Notes: generated from the sequence alone by a model not told the origin. Shown: positions 33,987 through 47,070, counted from the first letter of the stretch. The stretch: 64,000 nucleotides of DNA from Physcomitrium patens (GCF_000002425.4 NC_037270.1:3013680-3077679); one strand, 5' to 3'. Made by a program: numbers and translations.

Positions 33987-35782
33987 TGTGAGTCCAAAAG
34001 TTAGTTCACATTGTTGGTTAAACTAAAAAATCTAAAAAAAATGAAGATTTTGATTATGTTTTGTTATAATAAGTTAGTTATAGACATTAATGTTAGTGGC
34101 TTATTGATGATTAGTAGTGGAAAGAAAAATCAAGGGAGAAGGAAGTGGTGGAAAAGATAAAAAAAAGAGCCAAAAGAAAAAAAAAAAAAAAAAAAAACAA
34201 AACAAAACAAAACAAAAAAAAACAAAACAAAAAAGGCCAAGAAGAAAGAAGGAAGAAGATGAAGAGGGACAAGGAGAAGAAGAAGAAAAAGGAGAAGAAA
34301 ATAATTAGAAGTAAAATTATTGTGATGGGTTTGTCAAATTGTTGATTCTTAATGATCTAGAACTTAGATTTGGGTGTATGAATAGTCAAACTTGATGTTT
34401 AAATATGTTTTAAACACATTGGTGGAGTTCGTTTTGTCAAAAAACGCTTCGAATTGGGGGTTTTGGGCATGTCCAGCCCTAAAATCGGGTTTAGGACTTA
34501 GGGTTAATGTGGGCCCTTGATCTTGATTAGGGTTGGTGGATTCGGATGGTGGAGATGTGGCCGCCACCCTTTGATCTCTTCCTACTTGGATAAGAGGGTG
34601 GAGGTGGCCACACTCCCCCTCTCTCTTTTTCTTTGGGGCGAAGCCATGCCAAATTGCTTCCCCACGTACCCTTGTTTCTATAGAGCTGCAATTATGCAGC
34701 TGTAGTGTATTAGTTATTTGGAAATAGAATGTCAAACTTTACCAATAGCTAGATCTTGTCGTTAGCGTCCTCAGGACAGTAGGCACGTTTTGTTTGGAGA
34801 GAAAACAAGAAAGTTGTGGTGGTTTTAGTAACAAGGAGGTCAGCTGCCGGCCAGATCTGGAGGTCCGACTTTGGAAGGCGATTGTTGGCGGACAGTATTG
34901 AATTTGGAGCTGAAACTTTTGTGGTGGATGGTTCTTGTTTTCAGCTTTGCAAGGACTATTTGCACGCTTAGATTGAGTAAAGGCCAAGGAAGTTATGGTG
35001 GTTGGAGAGAAGAGGAGTCGGCCGTGGTGAAGATGTAGCACTCCGCCAACTCAAGCTACTTTGGAAGATCATATCTTGGAATTCACTCAAGATTTTCAAG
35101 AAAAAATTGTTGGAGGTGATGCGGTCTTAATTCTAGTTTCTAGAATGCTAAAGCATATGCGTTGCACAACTGGAATGGAGCAAGGGCAAGGGTTTTTGTG
35201 GCCAGGGGTGCTCTGACTAGGCCGAGAAAGTCAGGCAACTTTGAGGCAAGATTTCTTTTAGCTTAATTGTTGTTTTGCATTGAATTTTGTTGGAAGACAA
35301 GCGCTTCTAAGTCTACTTTCTAAAATAGCAAAGCTTGTTATAAACAAGTTAGTGATGCAACCATTGTAGTGGAATTCGTGCAAGGGGGTCGCTGCCATGA
35401 CTTGGAAGGTGGCGACTTCTAATTTTCTTAATTTTTAGGATGAATCTTGGATGAATTAGGTCAATTGCACGAATTGTCAATTGGATGATAGGTTGACTTA
35501 TGGTTGGATGAATGAAACTTAGATGAGAATTGGATGAACAAACTTTGAATGAATGAATGTTATGGGATGAATGAGAATTAATGGATGGATGATTGATGAA
35601 TGGAAATTTAGGATGAATGAACTTAGGGTTTATGGATGAACTTAGGATTTATGGATGAACTTAGGATTTAAGGGTGAACTTAGGATTTATGGATGAACTT
35701 AGGATTTATAAAAATTGCGTGTGAGTGAAGTTAATCCACTTGACTACTAAATGCAATTAAGGGTGGAGGAATTTAGCTCACA
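33987..35782 (+). repeat. Left LTR copy of element H (1,796 bp)
   Basis: TGTGAGTCC start and GCTCACA end. Compared by eye with the right LTR, about 17 substitutions fall in the first 785 bp and only one in the last 1,000 bp. It contains a long A-rich stretch (34178-34235) and a 19-bp minisatellite near its 3' end. Open frames on either strand inside it (for example 34364-34735) recur in the right LTR simply because the LTR is repeated. Confidence 0.9.
35611..35710 (+). repeat. 19-bp minisatellite in the H LTR
   Basis: About five units of GGATGAACTTAGGATTTAT with small changes. The same array is in the right LTR (about 45416-45515), and three units remain in the LTR tail at 36759-36816. Confidence 0.9.
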
Positions 35783-36740
35783 AGTTGCCAAACAATATTG
35801 TGTTGGATTATGGGCCATAATTTATATCAAGGTTTTGCAATGCACTCTTCAAGATTCTTAAGATTGACATCAACCTTTCCTCTACTTTCTATTCTCAAAC
35901 TGATGGTCAAACAGAGCAGGGCAACTAAATTCTTGAGCAATATTTGAGGTGCACCATCAACTATCAATAAGAAAATTGGACTTCCTACTTGTCGTTGGTG
36001 GAGTTTGCATATATTAATATAATCCATGTATTTACATAACAAATGCCATTCTATTCAAATTATAGTCATCATCCAAAATTAGATATGATAGAGCCTTCAA
36101 AGTTTGTAAATCTAGTAGTAGAGGAGTTTACTATGAAGATGGCCAAACTTCAAGCAACCATGAAGACTCACCTAAAAAGGGCTCAATAATGTTATAAGCT
36201 ATTAGCGGATCAATTGACGAAAGAACATCCTCTATGCCATGTTGGTGACAAAGTGTGGCTTCTTTGACACAATATAAAAACCAACAGGCCATGTGATAAG
36301 TTGGACTAGTGAAGGTTGGAACCATTTGTGATTCAAAAACAAATTAATAATGTAACTTATCACTTAGAGTTACCTTCATCTATAAAGATTCATTTAGTCT
36401 TTTATGTTTTACTTTTGGAAATGTATAAAGAATTGAACATACCAGGTTAAAGACAACCTCTATCTCCTATGGTTGAAATCAATGATCATGTTAAATTTGA
36501 CGTAGAAGATATATTAAATTCAAAGATAAGATATGAAAGGCTTGAATATCTGGTCTATTGGCATAGATATGATATCAACAATCACACATGGGAACTAGTT
36601 GGCAACCTTAAATGTACAAAATGAAGGTTCAAAGGTTTCATCAACAACATCTATCTTGACCAAAAGTAGTAAAATAAAAAATAGTAGCTTAATAAGATGC
36701 CTTCTTCATGAATATTCTTAGTTCTTGGCTTCATAAAGAA
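35783..36740 (+). repeat. Copy of F flank inside the 5' end of H
   Basis: 958 bp of element F (end of integrase core, chromodomain region, linker). By eye it is identical to 45588-46545, which is the genuine continuation of F to the right of H. The constant offset of 9,805 bp at both ends shows no net indel. It interrupts the 5' LTR of H and is not expected in a retrotransposon. Confidence 0.9.
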
Positions 36741-36888
36741 GTTCATAAAGTTCTTCATGGATGAACTTAGGGTTTAAGGATGAACTTAGGGTTTATGGAT
36801 GAACTTAGGATTTATAAAAATTACGTGTGAGTGAAGTTAATCCACTTGACTACTAAACGCAATTAAGGGTGGAGGAATTTAGCTCATA
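36741..36888 (+). repeat. 3' tail of the original 5' LTR of H
   Basis: An 18-bp stretch (36741-36758, GTTCATAAAGTTCTTCAT) with no counterpart in the LTR, then three 19-bp repeat units and the LTR end up to AGCTCATA (CACA changed to CATA). It is followed after 4 nt by the primer site. Confidence 0.82.
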
Positions 36889-36892
36889 TAAA

Positions 36893-36910
36893 TGGTGCAT
36901 TTGCCGGGAG
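36893..36910 (+). promoter_or_regulatory. tRNA-primer binding site of H
   Basis: TGGTGCATTTGCCGGGAG, close to the TGGCGCCGTTGCCGGGGA site (tRNA-Asp) of plant Tat/Athila elements, with a few changes. It begins 4 nt after the LTR end. Confidence 0.75.
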
Positions 36911-36931
36911 CCGATCTGAGAGACATTGTCT

Positions 36932-36965
<34 letters not shown>

Positions 36966-37543
36966 AGGTGAGATGATTGATTACATGGAGGAAGGAGATA
37001 ATAGAAGCAAGATGATGGGGTTGTGATTGGAGGGAGCACAGCAGAAGGTATGTGGGTCCTGGGGATATCTGTGGTTAGTTTGTGCTAGAAACCTTAGCAT
37101 GTGATCGAGAGGCCGGTGGTATACTAACGGCGCAGAAAGTTGGAATTGCATGAGGTAAGCCATCATACCTTGAATGATCTATGTTAACTTAGGATTGTAA
37201 TTCGTCGTTGTCGTTGCCTTGTTAGTGGATAATGCCTCGGCAGTGAGCTGAATTGAGAACGAGGGGAGTTTTGGCCGCGAAGGCAGAATCTCAGTGTCTC
37301 GTTTACTGACCGGGTAAGTCCCACAACATAGGTTGTACCGTATGCCAAGATTGGACTAGTAGACTGGTTTGCCTTGGTGAATTCCATGTCATTGCTCGTA
37401 AATACTATCTTGGTGGTTTGCATTCCCTACCCACTTGAGGGTAGGCTAGATTATTAATTATCAATTTAAAAATTTCAAAAAAATAAAAATAAAAATAAAA
37501 ATGGATTGGTAGGTAATGATAGAAGGTCAATGAGGACGTTTAG
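36911..37543 (+). other. Leader of element H
   Basis: Contains a run of 30 T (36935-36964) and A-rich text just before gag (37475-37503). No convincing gene: open frames on the minus strand (36981-37166, 37184-37423) have no recognisable content. Confidence 0.6.
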
Positions 37544-40500
37544 ATGTTCCCAAAAACTAGATCTCAAAAACCTTCTTTGAACCAAGGACTTGAACATATT
37601 GGAAGATGTGGAGGCAAGGTCGTGGATAACAAGGAAGCAGCCCCTTCTTGGAAAACACTCATTAATAGTAGAAGCAATGAAGAATTTCTTGGAAGAGACA
37701 TTAGAAGGAATTTAGAAAAGGCTTTAGGAGACGTCGGGGGCAGCGAGCTATTGGAGGAGTTGGAAGTGGAGGAGTTAGAGATAGAACACGTAGATCCTGA
37801 AGACGGAGTGTTTGGAGACGTGAACCTTAGAAAAATAGGAGAACAGGATAGGACCTTGGACTTTGTGCCTACGGTCGAAGGATTTGTTCACGAGATGGCA
37901 ACGGAGCGGCTTCCAGCTTTGGATCCCTTAGTTAGGCCACGAGGTTTGCCCGTGGCTATGTCAGTAGGGCTATTAGCGGCCATAGTTCCAAGGAATCTCC
38001 CCAAGTTTTATGGCACCAAGGACGAGGATCCAACCCTACACATGGAGAGGTACATAGAGATCTTGACAACATCCCTCATTGGGAACGAGGGATATTACCT
38101 GGTTTGGTTCCCTGGAACCTTACACGGTGAGGCTTACAATTGGTACCGGGACCATGATAAGGGACATTTTACCACGTGGTCCCAGTTGCAAGTAGCCTTC
38201 TTAAACCACTTTAGGTCGGAGGTTGGACAAAGTACAGCCTTGAGAGCACTGGGAGCGGTATGACAACAAAGAGATGAGGAAATGGCTAACTACATCATGA
38301 GGTTTGACTTAGTCTGCATGCGTTATGTAGGAGGATTATTGAATGGCGATACGTTAAAGTAATTCTTCATTAAAGGATTTGCTAATCGATCTACAATCAA
38401 GGGAGTATTAGAGAGAAACCCAGCCACTTTGGAGGAAGCCAAAACAGCGGCACGCGTTGTAGATTTAATCGAGAGAAGTTATAAAAGGCATTGGAGGAAG
38501 GAAGATGAGTCTATCTCGGGGTTTATTCTAATTAATCCCGTAAGCTAAGCGGTAGGACCAAGCACGTCAAGTACACCTCCGATAGTCGACAATGGTGCCC
38601 AATATTACAATGTCATGCCCACGGCCACCAGAGCTCTAGTACCCTTATTGGCGTTACTAGAGCCACAATTGGAGAAGAGAGTGTAGGACTTGGAGAAGAA
38701 AATACAGGCCAGACAAGAAGGTTTTCAAGACTCCGTGATGAAGTAGATCTAAGCCTTGACTGAGCAGATGGCATTCATGGTAAAGAATCAAAATTCAAAC
38801 ACCCCACCTCCTTGGATAGAGTCTGGTAACCATAACTCGGGGATTTGGTGCACTACTGGTGGCCAAAATGGACATTCATCTCTTCAGTGCCGAGTAAGGC
38901 CTCAAGGTAATCCAAATCCTCAACCATACCAGCCAACACAGGGCTATGGAAGAGATAGAGGACCTCAGCAGCGGCAAGGAGGTTATCAAGGTGGTCCTCA
39001 AATATATGGTAGAAGTGGCAGGCCTCGGAAGGAGTACCATGAGCTTTGCAGGAGATGGCATGAGCCGGGTCAGTGCTGGGATGACGGCCAACCATGGTCG
39101 TGTGGCAATTGTGGTAGCAATCACCCTATCCATGAATGTAGACAACCTGATAAGGTAATTCAACTACCACCACCAATAACAAATCCTTATGAGAACGCGT
39201 GGAATAACATGAGAGATCAGAGATGACCTCATGGTGATGATCAGAGGGGCCTAAGACCTCCTAATCTCTACTACAACTATGAGGATTCCAGACAAAACCA
39301 TCAACCTCCGGAAGGGTTAGAAACCCACCAAGGTTATATCCCAGTTGTCCAAAATCAACAAGGCGGCTATCAAAACTATGCAAATCAGAAACAAGGTCCA
39401 TCTTCTAACCAAGATGTTAGAGTAGCGGAAGAGGTCTTATTGAATGGTCCTGCACGATCTCTAGCAAAGACCATAGTGGTGATTGAAGAACATGAAGCAC
39501 CTTCTAATTTAGTGACCCACGAATTGAAGAAGGACGAAGGCGGTGGCCATGAGAATGCTACTTTGGCTGTGATTACCCGAGGGCAAGCTCATAGACAATC
39601 ACCAATCGATGAAGAAGACTCAGATAGTAGTGACTCTGAAGAGTTGTTGGATTTAGTAGCTCTTGAGGCGGCCACAAAGGAGGCGACAAGAATTACAAGG
39701 GAGGTAGGCACCGCGGTGGGTGATGAAAGGTCATTTGAAGGTTCTGATCCAGGTAAAGGGTTAGAACCGGGTGAATGGGAGGGTCCAGATATTCCAGAGG
39801 AGGAGTTTGGAAGGTTGGGTCGTACGATGCCAACCTCTTACCAGAAGTATGATCTCTGGAGGGACTTGCGGAGGATAAAGGCTGACATCTCAATTGGTCA
39901 TTTATTAGAGATATCTCCTTTGATGAGGAAGAGTTTCAAAGAAGGATTGCCTAGGGCGAAGAAGAAGAAGAAGACTCAGAAGAGGACAGTGGCTAAGGTA
40001 CAAGCATCTATTAGGCTAGTAGATGTGAAGGCAGTGGAGATCGAGATCACTATCGTGGACAAGGTGGTTCCGAATGTGCTTATTGATGGAGGTAGTGGAC
40101 TTAACATCATGCCACTTCATACCATGGAGAAGTTGTGGTTGAATTTAACCGGACCATCACCATTTGTATTAAACATGGCAGATCAGAGTCCTGCTAGGCC
40201 TTTAGGCCAGATCACGAACCATAAAATCTCTACAAGAGGGGAGGATTACTTAGTGACCTTCCATGTTATCAGGATGCACACTTCCAAAGAGTCTTTTCCA
40301 CTTTTCTTGGGTCGTCCGTGGTTGAGGATGGCCAATGCCACCATCATGTGAGGTGGTGATAAGCCCTCCATAGTTTACGGTCCATATGAAAATCCCACTA
40401 AAGTTAGAATCAAGCCTTTGATAGGACTCGAGGTGGTTGACACCATATCTATTGGAGAAGGCACACCATTAAAATTTGTGGATGGGATGACGTTTGAAGC

Positions 40501-43500
40501 TGAGGTTCAAACCTTGAAGTGTCTTGGTCCAAATCTCTACCATTGGTCAGAAAATGGAGAGTATGCCAAGTGGCTCCAGGACAACCCTGATTCTTGATTA
40601 GAATTGACGACAGGATTGAATTTCATTGGAATGGAGTTGGACGATGGTTTGACACCTTTAATTGAGGTAGATGCCCATTTGATTGGAATAGAGGATGCTG
40701 AAGGGATAGAGGTTTTAGAGGAAAGTGAGCCTTTGGGAGGATCATTGAAATTTAAGACTGGTTCTTCGGGAATTACGGTTGGAGAAGACGTTTCCAGTTA
40801 TCCCAATGTGCCTTCGGATTGGTATCGGAATAACAATGTGCAATCTCACGTTGCTAAGGAAGACTGGAAGTTTGTGACAGTGGAGTTTGAAGGAAAAGAA
40901 CCAAGACAAATGAAGATGGGAAGCCAACTAGTGGATGAAGAGATTAAGGCCTACTATGAGTTGGTAAGAGAGTATCGGGAGGTCTTTGCATGGTCTTATA
41001 AGGAGTTAAAGGGAATTCCTCCTAAGATTGTAGAACATCGAATTCCCTTGATGATCGGTGCAGTGCCGATCAGGCAAAAAGAGAGGAGAATGAATCCTCA
41101 ACTTCAATTGATTGTGAAAGAGGAACTGGAGAAATTACTCTAAGCAGGTTTTATTAAATCTGTTGAGATCTCAGATTGGGTCTCTCCCATGGTGCTTGTA
41201 AAGAAGAAGAATGGTAAACTTAGGGTGTGTGTGGATTATAGGAAGTTAAATTTCTGCACCCAAAAAGACCTCTTTTCCTTGCCATTTCTCACTAGTATCT
41301 TGGAAGAAGTGGTAGGTCACGATTTATACACATTTATGGATGGATATTCTGGATACAACCAAGTGTCTATTGCACCTGAAGATCGACACAAGACTACATT
41401 TACAACACCTTGGGGGACGTTTGTGTGGCATGTGATGCCATTTGGATTATGTAACGCCTCTGCTACTTTCCTAAGTCTGGTGATGTCTATCTTCTCAGAT
41501 TTGTTATACAAATCAATGATCGTATTCATTGATGATTTCAGCACCCAATCTGATGCAGATTCTCACATTCATTTGGTGAAAGAAAGCTTAGAGAGGTGCA
41601 AGAAAGCTCGAATGGCCCTGAATCCAGAAAAAACCTATCTTGCCTTGACTAGAGGCATTTTGTTGGGATATATGGTCAATAAGAGGGGTCGTGAGCCCGA
41701 GCCAAAAAAGGTGAAGGTAATTCAGAATTTATCACCTCCTACCGATGTGAAGGAAGTGCAACGTGTATTGGGACACATCGGTTGGTATAGGGAGTTGATT
41801 GAAGATTACGCCACTATTACCCTTCCCATCACTAGCCTTCAGAAGAAAGGCACCAAATTTGTATGGACTCAGGCTTGTAATGATGCTTTCGAGGTTCTAA
41901 AGAAGGAATTGTCTTCTTATCCAATATTGAGGCTCCCGAGGTGAGACTTGCCTTTCCACATCTATTGTGATGCAAGTGCGGTGGCGGTTCGCAACATTCT
42001 GTGCCAACTTGTAGAAGGCCCAAGCAAGGGCAAGGATCATCCAATTGCCTATGCTAGTAGGCAATTAAATCCTGTAGAGAGAAATTATTCCACCACTGAG
42101 AGAGAATGTCTAGCCATGGTGTTCTCAGCTAAGAAGTTTAGACATTATCTGTTGAGCAACAAAGTGGTTTTTTATGTGGATCACATGGCCATCAAGTATT
42201 TGGTTAATAAATCTGAGTTGAGCGGTCGGCTAGCTAGGTGAGTCTTGTTGCTACAAGTGTTTGATTACACTGTGGAGTACAAACGTGGATCCGTACACAA
42301 ACAAGCAGATCACATGTCGAGATTGCCTGGAGGAATGGAGACCCACCCGATTGATGATAGATTGATAGACGAGAGTCTTTTCTTGGTGACAGCTAGACTA
42401 GTATGGTATTCTAGGATTATTGAGTTCTTGACTACTCAACAATTGCCAGTGGATTTATCCAAGGACGAGAGGCGGAAGATTTGGGTCAATAGTCGTCATT
42501 TTGTGGTGTTAGGGAACCGGTTGTATCGACGTGGATTGGATGGAGTGTTAAGACGTTGTGTGATGGAAGATGAGGTTCCTTCCATTTTGTCGGCTTGTCA
42601 TGACAGTGCATGCGGCGGGCATTTTTCTGGCCAATTGACTAGTCAAAAAATTCTTAGGGCTGGTTATTACTGGCCAACACTCTTCAAGGACGCTGATACC
42701 TATGTGAGGCGTTGTGATGCATGTCAGAGATTTGCTAGGAATGACCTTCACATGCAGTTGCCGCTTCACATTTTCCTACCATTGGTGCCATTCGAGAAGA
42801 GGTGCATCGATTACGTGGGAGAGATTCATCCTCATTCATCTTGAGGAATGGCATATATTGTAGTGGCCACCGAATATCTCACTAAGTGGCCTAAAGCCAA
42901 GGCTGTGAGGACAAACGATGCCAAGAATGCTGCGATCTTTCTCTTTGAGAATGTGATTACTAGATTTGGAGTCTCAAAGATCCTTGTGAGTGATCGAGGT
43001 ACTCATTTCCTCAACGAGGTGATTGAATCCATGACTGAGTGATTCCAGATTGATCACCGGAAGTCTACACCCTATCACCCTCAAACCAATGGTCAGACAG
43101 AGCGAGTCAACCAAACACTTGGTACTATATTGAGGAAAACTGTTAGAGACTCCAAGCGTGATTGGGATGTGAAACTTCCAACCGCCTTATGGGCATATAG
43201 AACAACATTCAAGGTCACCACACAAGCTACGCCATTCTCTCTAGTCTATGGACTGGAAGCAGTTTTACTAATTGAGTTTGAGGTTCCATCCCTTCGGATT
43301 GCAGTAGATTCCAGATTGACTGACAGACAATCTTTAAAGACAAGGTTGTACGAGCTCGAGGCGTTGGATGAGAGCAGGAAACGAGGGGCTCAATACATTG
43401 AGGCCAGCCAGAGGCAGCGCAAGGTCGTGTTTGATAAACGGAACAAGACTCGGGTCTTGTAACCTGGTATGCTAGTATTGTTACAAGACGCTTGAAAGAT

Positions 43501-43621
43501 CGACTTTCCAAGCAAGTTTGATGCCGTATGGTTGGATCCTTATCTTGTCAAGGAGGTGTTTTTAAACAACTCCGTGCAATTGGAGACCTTGAATGGTCAA
43601 TTGTTTCCCACACGAACATAA
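37544..43621 (+). pseudogene. gag-pol of element H (2,026 codons, one frame)
   Basis: ATG at 37544; TAA at 43619-43621. Gag capsid text includes FYGTKDEDP..HMERY (about 38005-38050) and EAYNWYRD. A first zinc knuckle near 38850 reads CTTGGQNGHSSLQC (second Cys is Gly), and a second has CGNCGSNHPIHEC (about 39100). Protease has LIDGGSGLNIM (about 40080). RT has VCVDYRKLN (41226-41252) and FIDDF (41525-41540). RNase H starts IYCDAS (41957-41974). The integrase zinc region has H..H, C..C at 42598-42725, and the core has SDRGTHF and QTNGQTER. There is no chromodomain. About 16 in-frame stops, mostly TGA, and no frameshift. Confidence 0.9.
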
Positions 43622-43789
43622 GGTAGCAGGTGTAAAGAATATAAGACATGAGGGAGCGCAATTTTGGGCAAGAGCTCCATCTTTCTATCTTATGACAAGG
43701 CGACAGTATGAACTGGCATGGTGAAAATACTTTAAAGGACAAAAAATGGCAAGTACAAGCTGGATTCGTCCCCTGATGGTCGCCAATTA

Positions 43790-45587
43790 TGTGAGCCCAA
43801 AAGTTGCTTCACATTGTTGGTTAAACTAAAAAATCTAAAAAAAATGAGGATTTTGATTATGTTTTGTTATAATAAGTTAGTTATAGACATTAATGTTAGT
43901 GGCTTATTGATGATTAGTAGTGGAAAGAAAAATCAAGGGAGAAGGAAGTGGTAGAAAAGATAAAAAAAAAGAGCCAAAAGAAAAAAAAAAAAAAAAAAAA
44001 AAAAAAACAAAACAAAACAAAAAAAAACAAAACAAAAAAGGCCAAGAAGAAAGAAGGAAGAAGATGAAGAGGGACAAGGAGAAGAAGAAGAAAAAGGAGA
44101 AGAAAATAATTAGAAGTAAAATTATTGTGATGGGTTTGTCAAATTGTTGATTCTTAATGATCTAGAACTTAGATTTGGGTGTATGAATAGTCAAACTTGA
44201 TGTTTAAATATGTTTTAAACACATTGGTGGAGTTAGTATTGTCAAAAAATTCTTCGAATTGGGGGTTTTGGGCATGCCCAGCCCTAAAATCGGGTTTAGG
44301 ACTTAGGGTTAATGTGGGCCCTTGATCTTGATTAGGGTTGGTGGATTCGGATGGTGGAGATGTGGCCGCTACCCTTTGGTCTCTTCCTACTTGGATAAGA
44401 GGGTGGGGGTGGCCACACTCCCCCTCTCTCTTTTTCTTTGGGGCGAAGCCATGCCAAATTGCTTCCCCAAGTACCCTTGTTTCTATAGAGCTGCAATTAT
44501 GCAGCTGTAGTGTATTAGTTATTTGGAAATAGAATGTCAAACTTTACCAATAGCTAGATATTGTCGTTAGCGTCCTCGGGACAGTAGGCACGTTTTGTTT
44601 GGAGAGAAAACAAGAAAGTTGTGGTGGTTTTAGTAACAAGGAGGTCAGCTGCCGGCCAGATCTGGAGGTCCGACTTTGGAAGGCGATTGTTGGCGGACAG
44701 TATTGAATTTGGAGCTGAAACTTTTGTGGTGGATGGTTCTTGTTTTCAGCTTTGCAAGGACTATTTGCACGCTTAGATTGAGTAAAGGCCAAGGAAGTTA
44801 TGGTGGTTGGAGAGAAGAGGAGTCGGCCGTGGTGAAGATGTAGCACTCCGCCAACTCAAGCTACTTTGGAAGATCATATCTTGGAATTCACTCAAGATTT
44901 TCAAGAAAAAATTGTTGGAGGTGATGCGGTCTTAATTCTAGTTTCTAGAATGCTAAAGCATATGCGTTGCACAACTGGAATGGAGCAAGGGCAAGGGTTT
45001 TTGTGGCCAGGGGTGCTCTGACTAGGCCGAGAAAGTCAGGCAACTTTGAGGCAAGATTTCTTTTAGCTTAATTGTTGTTTTGCATTGAATTTTGTTGGAA
45101 GACAAGCGCTTCTAAGTCTACTTTCTAAAATAGCAAAGCTTGTTATAAACAAGTTAGTGATGCAACCATTGTAGTGGAATTCGTGCAAGGGGGTCGCTGC
45201 CATGACTTGGAAGGTGGCGACTTCTAATTTTCTTAATTTTTAGGATGAATCTTGGATGAATTAGGTCAATTGCACGAATTGTCAATTGGATGATAGGTTG
45301 ACTTATGGTTGGATGAATGAAACTTAGATGAGAATTGGATGAACAAACTTTGAATGAATGAATGTTATGGGATGAATGAGAATTAATGAATGGATGATTG
45401 ATGAATGGAAATTTAGGATGAATGAACTTAGGGTTTATGGATGAACTTAGGATTTATGGATGAACTTAGGATTTAAGGGTGAACTTAGGATTTATGGATG
45501 AACTTAGGATTTATAAAAATTGCGTGTGAGTGAAGTTAATCCACTTGACTACTAAATGCAATTAAGGGTGGAGGAATTTAGCTCACA
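43790..45587 (+). repeat. 3' LTR of element H (1,798 bp)
   Basis: TGTGAGCCC start and GCTCACA end, followed by AGTTG (45588-45592) and the F sequence. The A-rich run is at 43966-44035 and the 19-bp repeats near 45416-45515. Confidence 0.93.
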
Positions 45588-45592
45588 AGTTG

Positions 45593-46480
45593 CCAAACAA
45601 TATTGTGTTGGATTATGGGCCATAATTTATATCAAGGTTTTGCAATGCACTCTTCAAGATTCTTAAGATTGACATCAACCTTTCCTCTACTTTCTATTCT
45701 CAAACTGATGGTCAAACAGAGCAGGGCAACTAAATTCTTGAGCAATATTTGAGGTGCACCATCAACTATCAATAAGAAAATTGGACTTCCTACTTGTCGT
45801 TGGTGGAGTTTGCATATATTAATATAATCCATGTATTTACATAACAAATGCCATTCTATTCAAATTATAGTCATCATCCAAAATTAGATATGATAGAGCC
45901 TTCAAAGTTTGTAAATCTAGTAGTAGAGGAGTTTACTATGAAGATGGCCAAACTTCAAGCAACCATGAAGACTCACCTAAAAAGGGCTCAATAATGTTAT
46001 AAGCTATTAGCGGATCAATTGACGAAAGAACATCCTCTATGCCATGTTGGTGACAAAGTGTGGCTTCTTTGACACAATATAAAAACCAACAGGCCATGTG
46101 ATAAGTTGGACTAGTGAAGGTTGGAACCATTTGTGATTCAAAAACAAATTAATAATGTAACTTATCACTTAGAGTTACCTTCATCTATAAAGATTCATTT
46201 AGTCTTTTATGTTTTACTTTTGGAAATGTATAAAGAATTGAACATACCAGGTTAAAGACAACCTCTATCTCCTATGGTTGAAATCAATGATCATGTTAAA
46301 TTTGACGTAGAAGATATATTAAATTCAAAGATAAGATATGAAAGGCTTGAATATCTGGTCTATTGGCATAGATATGATATCAACAATCACACATGGGAAC
46401 TAGTTGGCAACCTTAAATGTACAAAATGAAGGTTCAAAGGTTTCATCAACAACATCTATCTTGACCAAAAGTAGTAAAAT
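45593..46480 (+). pseudogene. Element F: integrase end and chromodomain
   Basis: Integrase text with FYSQTDGQTE (about 45692-45721) and AYINI..VFT, then the HVGDKVWLL and CDKLD segments, HLVFYVLLLEMYKE, and a decayed chromodomain with EYLVYWHRYDI (about 46348-46385), ending at about 46450. It has stops. Its first 953 bp are copied at 35788-36740. Confidence 0.82.
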
Positions 46481-46665
46481 AAAAAATAGTAGCTTAATAA
46501 GATGCCTTCTTCATGAATATTCTTAGTTCTTGGCTTCATAAAGAAAGAAAGGAGACAACCTCTGAAGAGACAATTTTTTCAAATGTTTAGAACATTATAA
46601 GTTAGTAGTTTAAATTTACAACCATAGCTTATTTATATTCTTTTGGTCTTGTCTACTTTATATGA

Positions 46666-47020
46666 TATAGATAGTCAAAAAATAGATACCATTTCGGTCA
46701 TCCCATCTCAACCAAGTGGCTTGTAAAGATGACCCTAAGATAAAGAGCCATCTGATCTATGAAGACATCAAAGGATACATAGTAATAGGTTGTTGGTAAT
46801 TATGTTTGAGACAAATTTTGCCTATGAAGGATATTCAAAAAGAGTGTTTGCAAGAAAATTCCATAATGAAGATATCAAAGTTTATGCTTGGTCACAAGTA
46901 GAAGGGTTGGGGCACTATCAATGGCTATAAGGGCCTATGAATCATTTAGCTCACAAAAAACAATTGAAATATATAGTGGACACCATGCGATAGATCTTCA
47001 ACTTCTTGTGCATATATTGA
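46666..47020 (+). pseudogene. Third ORF (ORF3) of element F
   Basis: From DSQKIDTI (about 46670) to TGA at 47018-47020, matching the third ORF of C along its length. The conserved block reads GLGHYQWL, a stop, GPMNHLAHKKQ (about 46907-46968). Decayed by stops but collinear. Confidence 0.78.
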
Positions 47021-47070
47021 CTTACTACAACATTGCTTGTTGGAGACCTCATAGTTAGAAGAAGATGTGA

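Larger units (their letters stand above)
33987..45587 (+). mobile_element. Element H: Tat/Athila-like Ty3 element
   Basis: LTRs of about 1.8 kb (left copy 33987-35782, right 43790-45587), a tRNA-Asp-like primer site, one 2,026-codon gag-pol frame without chromodomain, and a 5-bp target duplication. Between the left LTR copy and the internal region lie a 958-bp copy of F flank (35783-36740) and a 148-bp LTR tail (36741-36888). The total of 11,601 bp therefore includes this extra block. The lineage call rests on RT text such as DGYSGYNQ, the primer site and the lack of a chromodomain. Confidence 0.9.

Noticed and set aside
34117..34345. Lys-rich open frames in the A-rich part of the H LTR
   Set aside because: Low-complexity translation of AAG/AAA repeats. 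Length differs between the two LTR copies.
34364..34735. Minus-strand open frame of 123 codons recurring at 44169-44540, plus partners at 34739-35041 and 44544-44846
   Set aside because: They recur only because the H LTR is repeated. No recognisable domain, and they lie across the expected LTR control region.
35611..35710. Short direct repeats that might suggest a CRISPR array
   Set aside because: The 19-bp units are adjacent without spacers, the host is a plant and no cas gene is present. It is a minisatellite of the LTR.
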